Positions 1 to 9,800 of a stretch of DNA of 64,000 nt are shown here, piece after piece; positions within the stretch are counted from its first letter, which is position 1; each line of letters starts with the position of its first letter. The stretch is from Bacteroidales bacterium (GTDB lineage Bacteria > Bacteroidota > Bacteroidia > Bacteroidales > JAGOPY01), in contig JAGOPY010000001.1 of the NCBI GenBank assembly GCA_017991835.1, forward strand, positions 273,892-337,891, given 5' to 3'. A program made the position numbers and the translations under genes. The notes beneath the pieces are model-generated. The model saw only the letters and a program-made list of their open reading frames with translations, was not told the origin of the DNA and did not search any database.

Positions 1-53
1 GGAAAATCAATGGATATCAGTTCACGAACGGCCGGAACCGGGGTGCAAACGGT

Positions 54-794
54 TTATCTGATAAAAAGGATACTCCCGGCATCTGTCAGGGGTCCATGAT
101 GCAATTCGACGATCTCATAATTTAATGAAGAAATGAAATCCCTGACTTTTTTGCCTTCGTGAAAGAAATCCAGGTTTCCGTTTATGAAGATTTTATCATC
201 CAAGACGCCGCAGCATCCGCCGAAGAAACCGTGCGGGAAGCCTTCGAGGAGAATCCCGGAGGGATGGCGTCCCTGGGGACGAGGTCCCAAGGGATGGCGT
301 CCCCGGTTGGTGAGATGAAGTCTCCTTCTTCCGAGACTCCATCTCATGAAAACCTTCTCAATCCCCTCATCCGACGTCATGAAACAATCATCCTTCAACG
401 CCAGCAAGTTGCACCGGCAGTACCCCTGCTCCACACAGACCGGCTCCAGTTCCATGAAAGTTCGTGTGATCATTACATCGGTGTGGCGAAAATTGTGGAT
501 CAGGTACTTCGGCGTGGCAACAGCATTGTAACGGGCCGACGACGGGTACTCCGGCCCGACCGGTAACTCGCCGGTGATAAATTCGATCCCGTTCTTACGG
601 AGCTGATCAAAATAACGTTCCGGCAGATTCGGCGCCACGATCAACTTCCCCGGCCCCTGGCAGAAGAAAATATCGGGGTGACCAGAAATAGCAGGATAGG
701 TGATGCCTTCGGTTTGTATTTCCATGAGCTCTCCGTAGGAAGAAAGTATATTCTTCGCTCCACAGGATAGTTTATTATCAACGATTATCAACAT
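54..794 (-). CDS. DUF6873-like hypothetical protein with an internal repeat-derived insertion
   Basis: This 246-residue protein has no signal peptide or membrane segment. Its C-terminal half (GFFGGCCGVL, then INGNLDFF, then HHGPLTDAGSI) resembles, from memory, the DUF6873 family, which is predicted to adopt a guanidino-group-modifying-enzyme fold. No reaction can be assigned. Residues of about 150-178 are an Arg/Pro/Gly-rich stretch encoded by a low-complexity repeat (positions 261-345) and look foreign to the domain. It is the last gene of a minus-strand run behind the ATPase and the radical SAM gene. The 63-bp gap upstream is almost entirely an octamer repeat array. Confidence 0.6.
   Translation of the reverse strand: MLIIVDNKLSCGAKNILSSYGELMEIQTEGITYPAISGHPDIFFCQGPGKLIVAPNLPERYFDQLRKNGIEFITGELPVGPEYPSSARYNAVATPKYLIHNFRHTDVMITRTFMELEPVCVEQGYCRCNLLALKDDCFMTSDEGIEKVFMRWSLGRRRLHLTNRGRHPLGPRPQGRHPSGILLEGFPHGFFGGCCGVLDDKIFINGNLDFFHEGKKVRDFISSLNYEIVELHHGPLTDAGSILFIR
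261..345. repeat. Intragenic repeat element in the DUF6873 gene
   Basis: The 13-mer GGGATGGCGTCCC occurs at 261-273 and 291-303. A near-perfect hairpin follows, with arms GAGATGAAGTCTC (312-324) and GAGACTCCATCTC (333-345), one mismatch and an 8-nt loop. The reading frame stays open through the element, adding about 29 residues. Confidence 0.75.
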
Positions 795-800
795 TTCTCA

Positions 801-854
801 GTTGGACAATTTAACAGTTTAACAATTGAACAATTGAACAATTGAACAATTGAA
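801..854. repeat. Octamer array, CAATTGAA type
   Basis: Four near-perfect tandem copies of CAATTGAA follow the degenerate units TTGGACAAT and TTAACAGTT. The array fills the gap between the radical SAM stop codon and the start of the downstream minus-strand gene. The unit carries an in-frame stop (TGA), so it could not sit inside an ORF in this orientation. Confidence 0.85.
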
Positions 855-857
855 CCT

Positions 858-1868
858 CTACCTGTAATCCACCAGGAACTCCATCTGATTCAGGTCTTTA
901 TCTTTCAGGAACTTAACCTCTTTAATGACCTGCATCAGCCTTTTGCGGTTTTTTCCGTAATACCCGACGGCAAAATTATACTGTGAAGGATGAACTGTGA
1001 TGCGAAGCTCATCTGTACCTTCAAAGGCAGTCAACACCTCTAGCCTGTCCCACCAGACCCCGGTCATGGCCAGTTCGCGTATGGAGGGATGATAAGGCCC
1101 GGCAACCAGCTCTTTCCCGGTCTGAAGGCCGATGGAAGCATGCAGCCCGACCCGGGTTACCTCCACTCCCGAAACTTCGAACATCGGGAGAAGGATCTTC
1201 AGCCGGTCAATCGTTTCTTCCAGGGTCAGGGGCTGGTACTTGCCCTGGTGGTACCACTTTTCAAGCACCGTATCTTTAATGACGAGCAACGGATAGATCC
1301 GGGTTTCCACAGCGCCCAGTGCGATGATCTTCTCAGCGGTGGAAACGTCCTTTTCCAGGGTATCGCCGGGCAGTCCGATCATCATCTGGAGCCCGAGGCG
1401 GAACCCGGATTTGATGATCATTTGAGATGCCATCTCAATATCCCTCGCCGTATGGCCCCGGGAAGACAAAGCCAGAACCTCATCATCCATCGACTGGGCG
1501 CCGAGTTCGATCGTGGTGACGTGATACTTTTTGAGCAGATGGAGTCTCGTTTCGTCTATATAATCAGGCCGGGTAGAGAGCCGGATGCCCTGTACCCATC
1601 CTTTTTCAATATACTCACCCGCAACCTGCAGGTATTTTATCTGCTCCTCAAGCGGTATCCCGGTAAAGGTCCCTCCGAAGAACCCTATTTCCACATGCTT
1701 CTTCCCTTTGGGAAATGAGAAATGATACTGCTCAATGATATTGACCATTTCCGGTATCCCGGGTATGTGCCCCCGGGCCGTGATCTTCTCCTGGTCGCAG
1801 AAAACGCACTGGAACGGGCAGGCTAGCTGCGGGATGAAGATAGGGATGGTGTAGTGTTTTGGGTTCAT
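858..1868 (-). CDS. Elp3/YhcC-like radical SAM protein
   Basis: A 336-residue radical SAM enzyme. The cluster motif CxxxCxxC (CPFQCVFC) lies near residue 20, and GFFGGTFTGI follows in the style of the Elp3/YhcC branch. The GNAT acetyltransferase domain of true Elp3 is absent. The substrate is unknown; RNA or protein modification is only a family-level guess. I chose the ATG at 1868: it is preceded by GGGAGGAAAATT, a good ribosome binding site, and overlaps the upstream stop as ATGA. A start 27 nt further upstream is open but would lie inside the ATPase gene. It is probably translationally coupled to that gene. Confidence 0.75.
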   Translation of the reverse strand: MNPKHYTIPIFIPQLACPFQCVFCDQEKITARGHIPGIPEMVNIIEQYHFSFPKGKKHVEIGFFGGTFTGIPLEEQIKYLQVAGEYIEKGWVQGIRLSTRPDYIDETRLHLLKKYHVTTIELGAQSMDDEVLALSSRGHTARDIEMASQMIIKSGFRLGLQMMIGLPGDTLEKDVSTAEKIIALGAVETRIYPLLVIKDTVLEKWYHQGKYQPLTLEETIDRLKILLPMFEVSGVEVTRVGLHASIGLQTGKELVAGPYHPSIRELAMTGVWWDRLEVLTAFEGTDELRITVHPSQYNFAVGYYGKNRKRLMQVIKEVKFLKDKDLNQMEFLVDYR

Positions 1869-3082
1869 AATTTTCCTCCCATCATCCATTTCCATGCCGG
1901 CATGACAATTATTTTCCTCTCACCATCTTCAATAACATCCTCCTGGTTGTAGCTGATCAAAAAACCGGTTTTCAATTGAAAAAAATCCATCGCTTCTTTC
2001 AATCCGGAAATTTCACGCGCCATGTTATCGTCTGATAATTCATAACATACCTGCACAACCATTTCTACTTTATCGCGGTCGAATACCACAAAATCACATT
2101 CACTTTTAACGGAATAATAGTAAATCTTTTTCCATTTCCTGCGAAGATGAAGAAAGACCATGTTTTCCAGGATCCTTCCCTCATCTTTTGAAAAACTGAG
2201 GGAATTGACACGGGCCATACCATGATCAATTGAATAGATCTTTTTTGGATTTCTGATCTGATCTTTAATAGAATAACTAAATGAAGGAATGGTCAACAAA
2301 AGATAAGAATCCTCAAAATAGGATACATAATCGATAATCGTATTGGCAGAGCCTGTTTCGAAAGTTTTCATAAGGGAGTTGTACGAAAACTTTTTCCCGG
2401 CATTGGTCATTAAGAAAGTTGCTAATTTCCCGACCAGGGTACTGTTTTTCAGCCCGTGCCTGACGATGATATCCCTGTTAAGTATATCCCTGAGTAATTG
2501 TTGAAGGATTTCAGGATTACTATGCTTGATATATTCCGGAAAGCCCCCGGTGATGAAATAGTCGCTGAATGAATCTATGCCCGGGCTTGCTTTTTTATAA
2601 ACCAGGAACTCTGCATATGAAAAAGGAAACAATTCATACATCAAATGCCGGCCTGTTAGTTTTGTCCCCAATTCACGGCTAAGCAGTGAAGCGTTTGACC
2701 CCGTAATGATTATTGAAAAACCATCATCCTGGGCAGATCTTGCATAATTTTCCCAGCCTTCCACAACCTGTATTTCATCGAAAAAAAGATAAGCTCCAGG
2801 GTACAATTCTTTGATAATTGAATCAAGCTTTTTAAAATCGGATAATTCAAAATCCGTTGCCAGGATATCTTCAAAGTTAAAATAACAGGATTTCTGTGTG
2901 GTTGTTTTTATCTGGTTCAATAAAGTGCTCTTTCCACAACGTCTTATCCCGGATATGATCAATATCAGATTTCCACCAACTGCAATGTTATCATTCAGTT
3001 GTCTTGGTATACCGGCATCCTTCGCCTTTATTTTCTCATCCTGCTGGTGAAGGATCTCAACAATAGTTTCCTTTAAAATCAT
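1865..3082 (-). CDS. AAA_14/DUF4143 ATP-binding protein
   Basis: A 405-residue P-loop ATPase. A Walker A motif (GIRRCGKSTLL) lies near residue 48 and a Walker B motif (YLFFDEIQ) near residue 100. The middle motif ELFPFSYAEFL and the C-terminal nuclease-like DUF4143 region (SECDFVVFDRD) are characteristic of this widespread family. Its function is poorly defined; such genes are common in Bacteroidota and archaea and are often mobile or multicopy. It starts about 30 nt downstream of a recognisable promoter that overlaps an inverted repeat, which suggests specific repression. It overlaps the downstream radical SAM gene by 4 bp. Confidence 0.8.
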   Translation of the reverse strand: MILKETIVEILHQQDEKIKAKDAGIPRQLNDNIAVGGNLILIISGIRRCGKSTLLNQIKTTTQKSCYFNFEDILATDFELSDFKKLDSIIKELYPGAYLFFDEIQVVEGWENYARSAQDDGFSIIITGSNASLLSRELGTKLTGRHLMYELFPFSYAEFLVYKKASPGIDSFSDYFITGGFPEYIKHSNPEILQQLLRDILNRDIIVRHGLKNSTLVGKLATFLMTNAGKKFSYNSLMKTFETGSANTIIDYVSYFEDSYLLLTIPSFSYSIKDQIRNPKKIYSIDHGMARVNSLSFSKDEGRILENMVFLHLRRKWKKIYYYSVKSECDFVVFDRDKVEMVVQVCYELSDDNMAREISGLKEAMDFFQLKTGFLISYNQEDVIEDGERKIIVMPAWKWMMGGKL

Positions 3083-3091
3083 AATTTATGC

Positions 3092-3123
3092 ATTTGTAAT
3101 ATACATTATTGTGCATTACAAAT
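3092..3123. promoter_or_regulatory. Palindromic operator candidate
   Basis: Perfect 9-bp inverted repeats ATTTGTAAT (3092-3100) and ATTACAAAT (3115-3123) are separated by 14 bp. The right arm overlaps the -7 element of the promoter for the ATPase gene. This geometry fits binding of a dimeric repressor; the regulator is unknown. Confidence 0.55.
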
Positions 3124-3151
3124 ATATGATATTATTCATTGGGAATGACAA
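3119..3151 (-). promoter_or_regulatory. Bacteroidota-type promoter of the ATPase operon
   Basis: On the minus strand TATATTTG (3126-3119) matches the -7 consensus TAnnTTTG. A TTG at 3151-3149 lies 22 nt upstream as the -33 element. Transcription would start near 3112 and run into the ATPase gene. Confidence 0.6.
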
Positions 3152-3208
3152 TTGGGTAAAAAATTATCATAAAATATGCACTAATTGAGGATTCAGGTTT
3201 TTAATAGA

Positions 3209-3246
3209 CCGCGGATGACACGGATTATGCGGATTTTCACTGATTT
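3209..3246. repeat. Solo copy of the CGCGGAT/CACGGAT repeat family
   Basis: Degenerate units GCGGATGA, CACGGATTA and GCGGATTTT form a short array between the ATPase promoter and the next gene's stop codon. Related arrays lie near 33201-33290 and 47215-47285. Confidence 0.5.
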
Positions 3247-3258
3247 GGTGAGTGCCAG

Positions 3259-3759
3259 TTATTTGATCTTCACTTTTGTGAAATCTTTGTCAAACCTGTA
3301 AAGAACGGGTTGTGCTTCCCTGGCAGAACTTACCCGAAAGTATATCCCCTCATCCGAAACATCGATAATGATATGTGATGAAATAATTACCCATTTCCCA
3401 TTTTTTGAAACATGAGCTGAATTACTCGTAAAGGCTTCATAAGGTTGTTTCAAAGCATGGCCAAAGTCAGTGACGTTAATAAGGCCGGGAATTTCATCCC
3501 CGGTCAAAGAATCAATACCTTTCAGATCAAAATATTTTACACTTCGGTCATTGATCGTATCCCCGATCCTTTTATAAGTAAGATTCCAGTATGGACATTT
3601 TTCGGCCGGCGAGAATGTTTTTACGATTTCGTTGGTGGTTGTATCTATGAACGTTATCTTGCAAAGTTCCGCATCCTGATGATTTTTCTCAAACCTGACA
3701 ATATTCTGTCCCTGTAAAACAGATGCAGCAAGGATTAAAAACGATTGCAGGAATCTCAT
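3259..3759 (-). CDS. Small secreted hypothetical protein
   Basis: A 166-residue protein of unknown family. The first 17 residues (MRFLQSFLILAASVLQG) look like a signal peptide cleaved before QN, so it is probably exported. The rest is mainly polar, predicted beta-rich sequence with two cysteines (ELCKI and EKCPYW) that could form a disulfide. It lies 77 bp downstream of the macroglobulin-like gene on the same strand, separated by an octamer array, so it may be co-transcribed. I do not recognise a function. Confidence 0.55.
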   Translation of the reverse strand: MRFLQSFLILAASVLQGQNIVRFEKNHQDAELCKITFIDTTTNEIVKTFSPAEKCPYWNLTYKRIGDTINDRSVKYFDLKGIDSLTGDEIPGLINVTDFGHALKQPYEAFTSNSAHVSKNGKWVIISSHIIIDVSDEGIYFRVSSAREAQPVLYRFDKDFTKVKIK

Positions 3760-3784
3760 ATAATCAATATTAATTCAAAATCGT

Positions 3785-3839
3785 CCAACCCCCAAATCTC
3801 CAAATCCTCAAATCGCCAAATCGCCAAATCGCCAAATCA
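3785..3839. repeat. Octamer array, CCAAATCG type
   Basis: About six tandem units of CCAAATCG/CCAAATCT fill the gap downstream of the macroglobulin-like gene. On the minus strand the first unit supplies that gene's TGA stop codon. The same unit family recurs in opposite orientation at 20694-20746 and in variant form inside capG. Confidence 0.8.
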
Positions 3840-6800
3840 TTCCACCCTCACCCTGATCCCTTGCGAATGGGCCGCAAACTCCGGCGCGTACAGGCACTGG
3901 ATCGAGGTGATGCCGTTGGAGAATTCTCCCTTCTGCGTCACGTTCAGCGGGTATTCAAAGACATAGGTCCCCTTGCGGAGATAATCGAAGTAGAAATTCA
4001 CCGAAGCGTCGCGGATCGATTCGTAGTAGCCGAGACCGTCCTGCCAGCGGTATCCGGAAATGGCTTCAATGGGCTCGAAGGCTGCAGCCCGCATATCTTT
4101 CATGTGGACATATTCCATGTCGCGGTCAACGCGGATGATGATCCTGGCTTTGACCCTGTCGCCTGTTTTCAGGATCGAGTTGTCGAATACAGGATCGAGA
4201 ACCGGGCCGGTTGATGTATTCCGCTCAAGGTAAAGCTCTCTTTCGATGCTCAGCGGCGACGCGGCCGGAGTGATCTTATCCAGGTGCTCGAAATACTGCC
4301 AGTAGACAGCGCCCCAGGCAATGCCTTCATCTTTCTTCACCACTTTTATGTTTCCCATCTCCGGCGTTATCTCCTTCCCCATCTTAGAGACCTGGAAATA
4401 CCCGGTCCCGGCCTGGACCGTCACACCATCCATGGTCAGCGGATCGATTTTCTCTGTGCCCAGCGTTACCTCAACCAGCTGGTCGGAGGCCAGCAGGTCG
4501 GTGCCTTTCAGCAGCAAGGCATAGACCGCATCGGCCGTAGCCCGCGACGTCTTCCAGTCCTGCGTCTGTTTCTGCTTCAGCAGCCAGATCTTCATCAGCT
4601 CCACAGCCTCCTCATCACGCGTTACCTCCGCAAAGGCTTCGATCAGCATCGCCTGCCGCTCAACCGGCGCCTCGTACCAGAAATAGCCTTCCGGCACTTT
4701 CCAGTACATTCCCATCTCTTCCGAAACCAGCGCGTTTTCCTTCAGCGACGCCAGGATTGCTGCCGGCACATCGGGCACATTCATCCTCGACAGGGCAATA
4801 GCCATCATACCCTGGAGGTACTTGTTCTGATCCTTCCAGTATTTCCCGGCCTGGGACGTAAAATAGTCGAACGCCTCTTTATTGGAGGGGTGCACTTTCA
4901 CAAATTCCATCAGGTAGCTGTACGCATAAAGATACTGGATCTGGGCGCTGCCCAGGTGATTCTCATCCATCCGCCCTTTGCTATCCTTTACAATGTCATC
5001 GTAATCCTCTTTCAACCTCTCGCCCAGGTAGCGGAATGCGCTCTGGGTCATGCTTATCAGGTCGGGATTGCGCTGCAGTTCGATGACGCCCAGGTGCTGC
5101 AGGCGGCCGATTCCGGTAACGATCAGTTGTGTTATGTAGCGGTCGTCGCGCATCCCTTTGAACCAGGCCCAGCCTCCGTTTGGAGTCTGCATCTGCTGCA
5201 GCTTCGCCAGGGCCGACTGCTGCTCGGCAGCCATCCGGTTAAGATCGAACAGGACGGCAATTCTTTTCTTGCGTTCTGACTCGTTTTTCGCTTCCATCAC
5301 CCAGGGTGTTTCGTTGAGCAGAACCGCTTTCAGTTCCTGGTTCTTCTCCAGGTTCGACAGCAGGGCATCGGGTGTGATATTTTTCCAGCTTTCGAAGACG
5401 GCTTTGATCTTCGGGTTGGAATTGGCTATGTAAGAGGCCAGGCTGTTGGCATAATAGCGGGTGAACAGCCCGTCGGCGCTTTCATGCACATACCCGGTCA
5501 TGTAGGGAAGCGCCTGGACGGCGTACCAGGCCGGATTGGAGGTAAATTCGAGCGTCAGCCGGTAGCTGCTGAGCGAACCTGATTTTCCGGATGCGGCAAG
5601 CTTGCTGAACTTAAAGTTCTTCGTCCCTTTGCCATTCACCGGCAACGGCAATGTTTCCGTTACCAGCATCCGGTTGGGCAAAACCGGCACGACGATCTCC
5701 TCCCCGTCGGAAAATTCATCTGCGGAAGCTTTCACCCGGCAAACCAATGCATCAAGCCCTTCGGGGATGACAATGTCCCAGAAAAAAACTTCGCTTTTGC
5801 CCTTTTCGACCGAGAAATCAACAACTTTCACCAGGTTCTTCACCAGCGCGTCGACCGGTTTCATGGTATAGGCATCGAAAAATTCAGCCTGGATCTTCCC
5901 GGCAAGTTTTTTATCCGACATGCTCACCAGTTTTGCGGCAAACATCACCTGGTCGCCCTCCCGGAAGAAGCGCGGCGCATTGGTCATCACCATCAGCTCT
6001 TTGCGGGTGGCCACCTCTTTTTCAAGGTAGCCTGTTTTCAGGTCCTTCGTATACGCCAGGGCCATGAGCTTCCACGCGGTGAGCGATTCGGGAACGGTAA
6101 AGCTCAGGATGACATCGCCTTTTTCATCGGTCTTCAGATCAGGGAAAAAGAATGCCGTTTCATTGAAATTCTTCCTGACGGGCATATCCGGAACCTCGGG
6201 CTTTTTCTCATCGGGCAAAGGTTCTGCCGGAACATCCCCGCTTTCGGTCACCGTCATTTCAGCTTCTTCCTGAGCCTTATCGGCCGCCATTCCGTCCATG
6301 GCTGGCATTGCGTTTTTCATACGCATTTCCATTCCGCCCATCCGGGGATAAATTCCACCGTAGTGGTTGAAACCGAACCAGTTCAAACGGTCGTAACTAT
6401 GAAAAATATAGGAAGGTGGATCGGCCGGCTGTTTTTTAACGAGATGGCTGCTGGCCTGGGTGAAGGCATCGAACACCGACCATCCGGCTGCTGAACTTCG
6501 AACAGGGTACAGGCCGAATGACCAGGAGTGGCCCCGGAAAGCGTCGAGCGAAGCGTCATACATCGAAGCCAGCAGTTCGGCAGCTACTTTGTCGCCATTC
6601 ATACCCGTAATCCTGAGCTTCCATTCCTCTTCCTGTCCGGGCGTAAGTTTGTCCCGGAAGGTCTCTGCAGTGATTTTAAGCTGTTTATCGGTAAACGGCA
6701 CGGTGAATTGTTCCGAAACACCATAGCTCCTGTTCCCTTTAACGAAGACAAGGTTGACGAAGAAATTTCCCCGGTATTCTTCCTTAACCGGGATCCGGAA

Positions 6801-9800
6801 GGTTCTCTTTTCCCGGCTTAAGGAGATCCATTCCCGTCTGATGATCTTCCCGTCGTTCTCAATCTCGTATAGGAGCCTGACCCCCTGTTCGGCGGTTCCG
6901 GCAGTAAAAGCAACCGTGTCGCCCGGTTCACCGCCTGGTTTTATCACGGAATACCAGAATGAATCGTTCGACGGAAGCGATTTCAAAGAGGGGTTGAACA
7001 GGGTAAAAAATTTCTTTGTTTCGACTTTTTCGCCATAAGCATCTTTTGATTCGATGGTCAACACGTAATGACCTTCTTTCCAGGATTTTAAATTATTTAT
7101 GATGATGGTTGAATCGGATGGTGTCCGGTACGATTTTTCCATCATCAATTCCTTTTTATTCCATGTTTCGGGATCATTTTCATCATCATAAAGCTCATAG
7201 GGAAAACTGGCCAGGAATTCTTCGCGGGTCATGGTAAACACATCGGGATTTTCCCATTGTTGTTTCCGGATGAGGCGTGCAGGGGCATCCAGCAGATGCA
7301 CCGACACTTTCACTTCGGCAGGCACCGGCTGTCGGTTGAGATTCGTTGCGCTGAGCGGGAATGCATCCGGGCCGAGCTGGTCCACTTCGTCAGGGATTCC
7401 GGCATCGAGGAGCATCGCCTGGTAGCCGACCGACAGGCTCCCTTCAGCTGAGCGCACCTCCCCCGTCATGTCGGTCACATCGACATAAACCGTATAATTG
7501 AATACCGGCTGGTACTTCCTGTCCACTGTCAGGTCGGGCAACGCCTTGAACGACAGGCTGAACGATCCGTCGGCCCCGGTCATCGTCTTCCCGCTGGTGA
7601 TCTCCGATTCGGGAGTGAGCGGGAACCAGCGCCACCAGCTTCTCCACACGGGGAAGCGGGCCGTTCTGACCACCCTGTAGGAAACCGAAGCCTGGTCGAC
7701 GGCACTGCCGCTGTAATTCGTGGCTTTCCCCGTCACATTCACCGTTTCATTCAGCTTGTAGCTGCCTTCCAGCGGATCGACCTCCACTATAAAGCGGGGC
7801 CTTTTGTATTCTTCTACCGAAAATCCCACGCTGCCCGTCTCGCACCGGATGCTCATTTCACCGGTCAGCCCTCCGGCAGGAGCGGTAAAAATGCCGTTGA
7901 ACGATCCGAAATCGCTTGTTGTAACCGCTTTTTCCGAAACCTTTTGGTTGTTGACATCATAAAAGGTCACCACCATCGAATATCCGGGTTTGATTTCGCT
8001 TTTCGTCCCGGTCCGTTCCAGCACGATCCCTTTGAAATAAACGGTTTGTCCGGGCCTGTAGATAGACCGGTCGGTGAAAAAGTAGGTGCTGATGCGGGTA
8101 TCCTCTGTCGGTCCGGTGGGATAGAGGTAGAAATAGTTTTCCGTAAAATAGAGGTCGTTCCCCTGGGAAAATTTCAGAAAAAATGACTTTGAATCGTTCC
8201 TGACAGCGGCCATGGAAATATAACCGTTTTCATCAGAAGTGAGCGTGTTGATCAGCTTATCAAGGTATGAGCGTGTCTTATAATCGTATTCCCTGATGTA
8301 AGCCGCCACGGAAACACCTTTCATCGGGATTCCTTTGTCGCGGTCGAGGACATAGATTTCCAGTTTCCCGTCTTCCGGGTTGCGCTGGCTGACATAACTG
8401 ATGCCGGTTACCCATGCCGGGGAGTAGGCGACGGGCCGGTTTTCATAAGAAAATTCTTCATTGTCGGAAGCCAGGATCACGTAGTAACCTTTTGGCAACG
8501 AAGGTATTCTGACCTGGGTGTTATGTGTCTGGAAGTCGCCATCATCGGGCAGTTTCACCGACCAGGCTTTGACGGGTTGCAAGGCCAGGTATTTCGCGAC
8601 AAGGTTCTCGCCCATTTCCCGTTGCCGGCGGTTCCTGTCTTCTTCCGGATCAGCTTTCACAATCCGGAAATAGACCGTACTGACATTCCTGAAGTTCAGG
8701 GAGCCGAGGAATGGCTGATCGGGCACATTGGCGTAGTTCACCGAAAAGTTCAATGAAGGTTCGCTGATCTCTGCAAGGAGTATAGCGCAATTCTTTGCCC
8801 CGTCGGTTCCCGGGTACTCCCTGATGGTTTTTTCGCAGATCTCCCGGGCCTTCTTCAGATCCCAGCGGTTTACTTCGCCCTGGTTCCTGACATAGAACGT
8901 CCCCGAGAGGTTATACGATGCAGCCAGCTCGTAGGCCACATCAGCAGCGCCGGGAGCGGATTTGTGCTTTTCCTGCAATTCGGCCAGGGCATTTTTATAT
9001 AAGAGGTCTTTATCCTGAAGAACAGAATGCTGCTGCACGAATTTCAACCTGGCCAGGTCGGCATCGATGAGGGCTGCGGGATCATCATCGCCCGAATGAA
9101 ACCGCAGAAGATTCTGATAGATCAGGAGGGCGCGCCATTTCAGGTCGTTCTCGTCGGGCGACGTGATTTTCAGGGATGAGAACTCACCGGCGGGGGAGAA
9201 ATAATTTTCCTGGTCGAGGAGGAAACCTTCGGCCGGTCTGACCACGGCGGGCTCTTCATTGGCAAAATACTCCAACGCGCGGTGGGCGAGGAAATCATAC
9301 AGCGTCGGACGGTAGATTTTTGAACCCGGTTCCGTTTCGAGGATCGGATCGATAAAATCAAGTTTGATCTTCAGGGTTGCATATTCCTGGCCGACGGACG
9401 CCAGGTAGCTCTCTGTAACCGTATTGACGAGGGTTTTGAGGTCCCAAGTTTTGATATCGGTCAGATCAGGGTTGGAAACCCCTGTGCGTTCCATGAAGCG
9501 GTAGCGGTTGCCCTGGTAATAGCGCCAGTAGAGCTCGGCCCTGATCGAGTGAAGTATCTGTTTAACAGGAACAGAAGCGGTCTTCAGCTCAGTTTCAACC
9601 TGCAGGATGCTGCTTTCCATAAAATTTTCCTGGAAATCGGATCGAAGTTTGATCTGGTATAATGCCGCTTTGAGGAATTGCGGGGCATTATCCGACGATC
9701 TGGCATCCAGGTAAACCGAATCCACAATTTTGAGGGCCGATTGCGGCAGGCCTTTGCGGACAGCGGCTTCCACCTCCTTCCACTCTTTTTCATAAGACTT

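Noticed and set aside
1..53. Partial gene at the left edge
   Set aside because: Only 53 bp are visible and neither strand gives a recognisable reading frame.
4284..5279. 331-codon plus-strand frame opposite the macroglobulin-like gene
   Set aside because: It is antisense to a well-conserved domain, has no family resemblance, and arises from the codon bias of the real gene.
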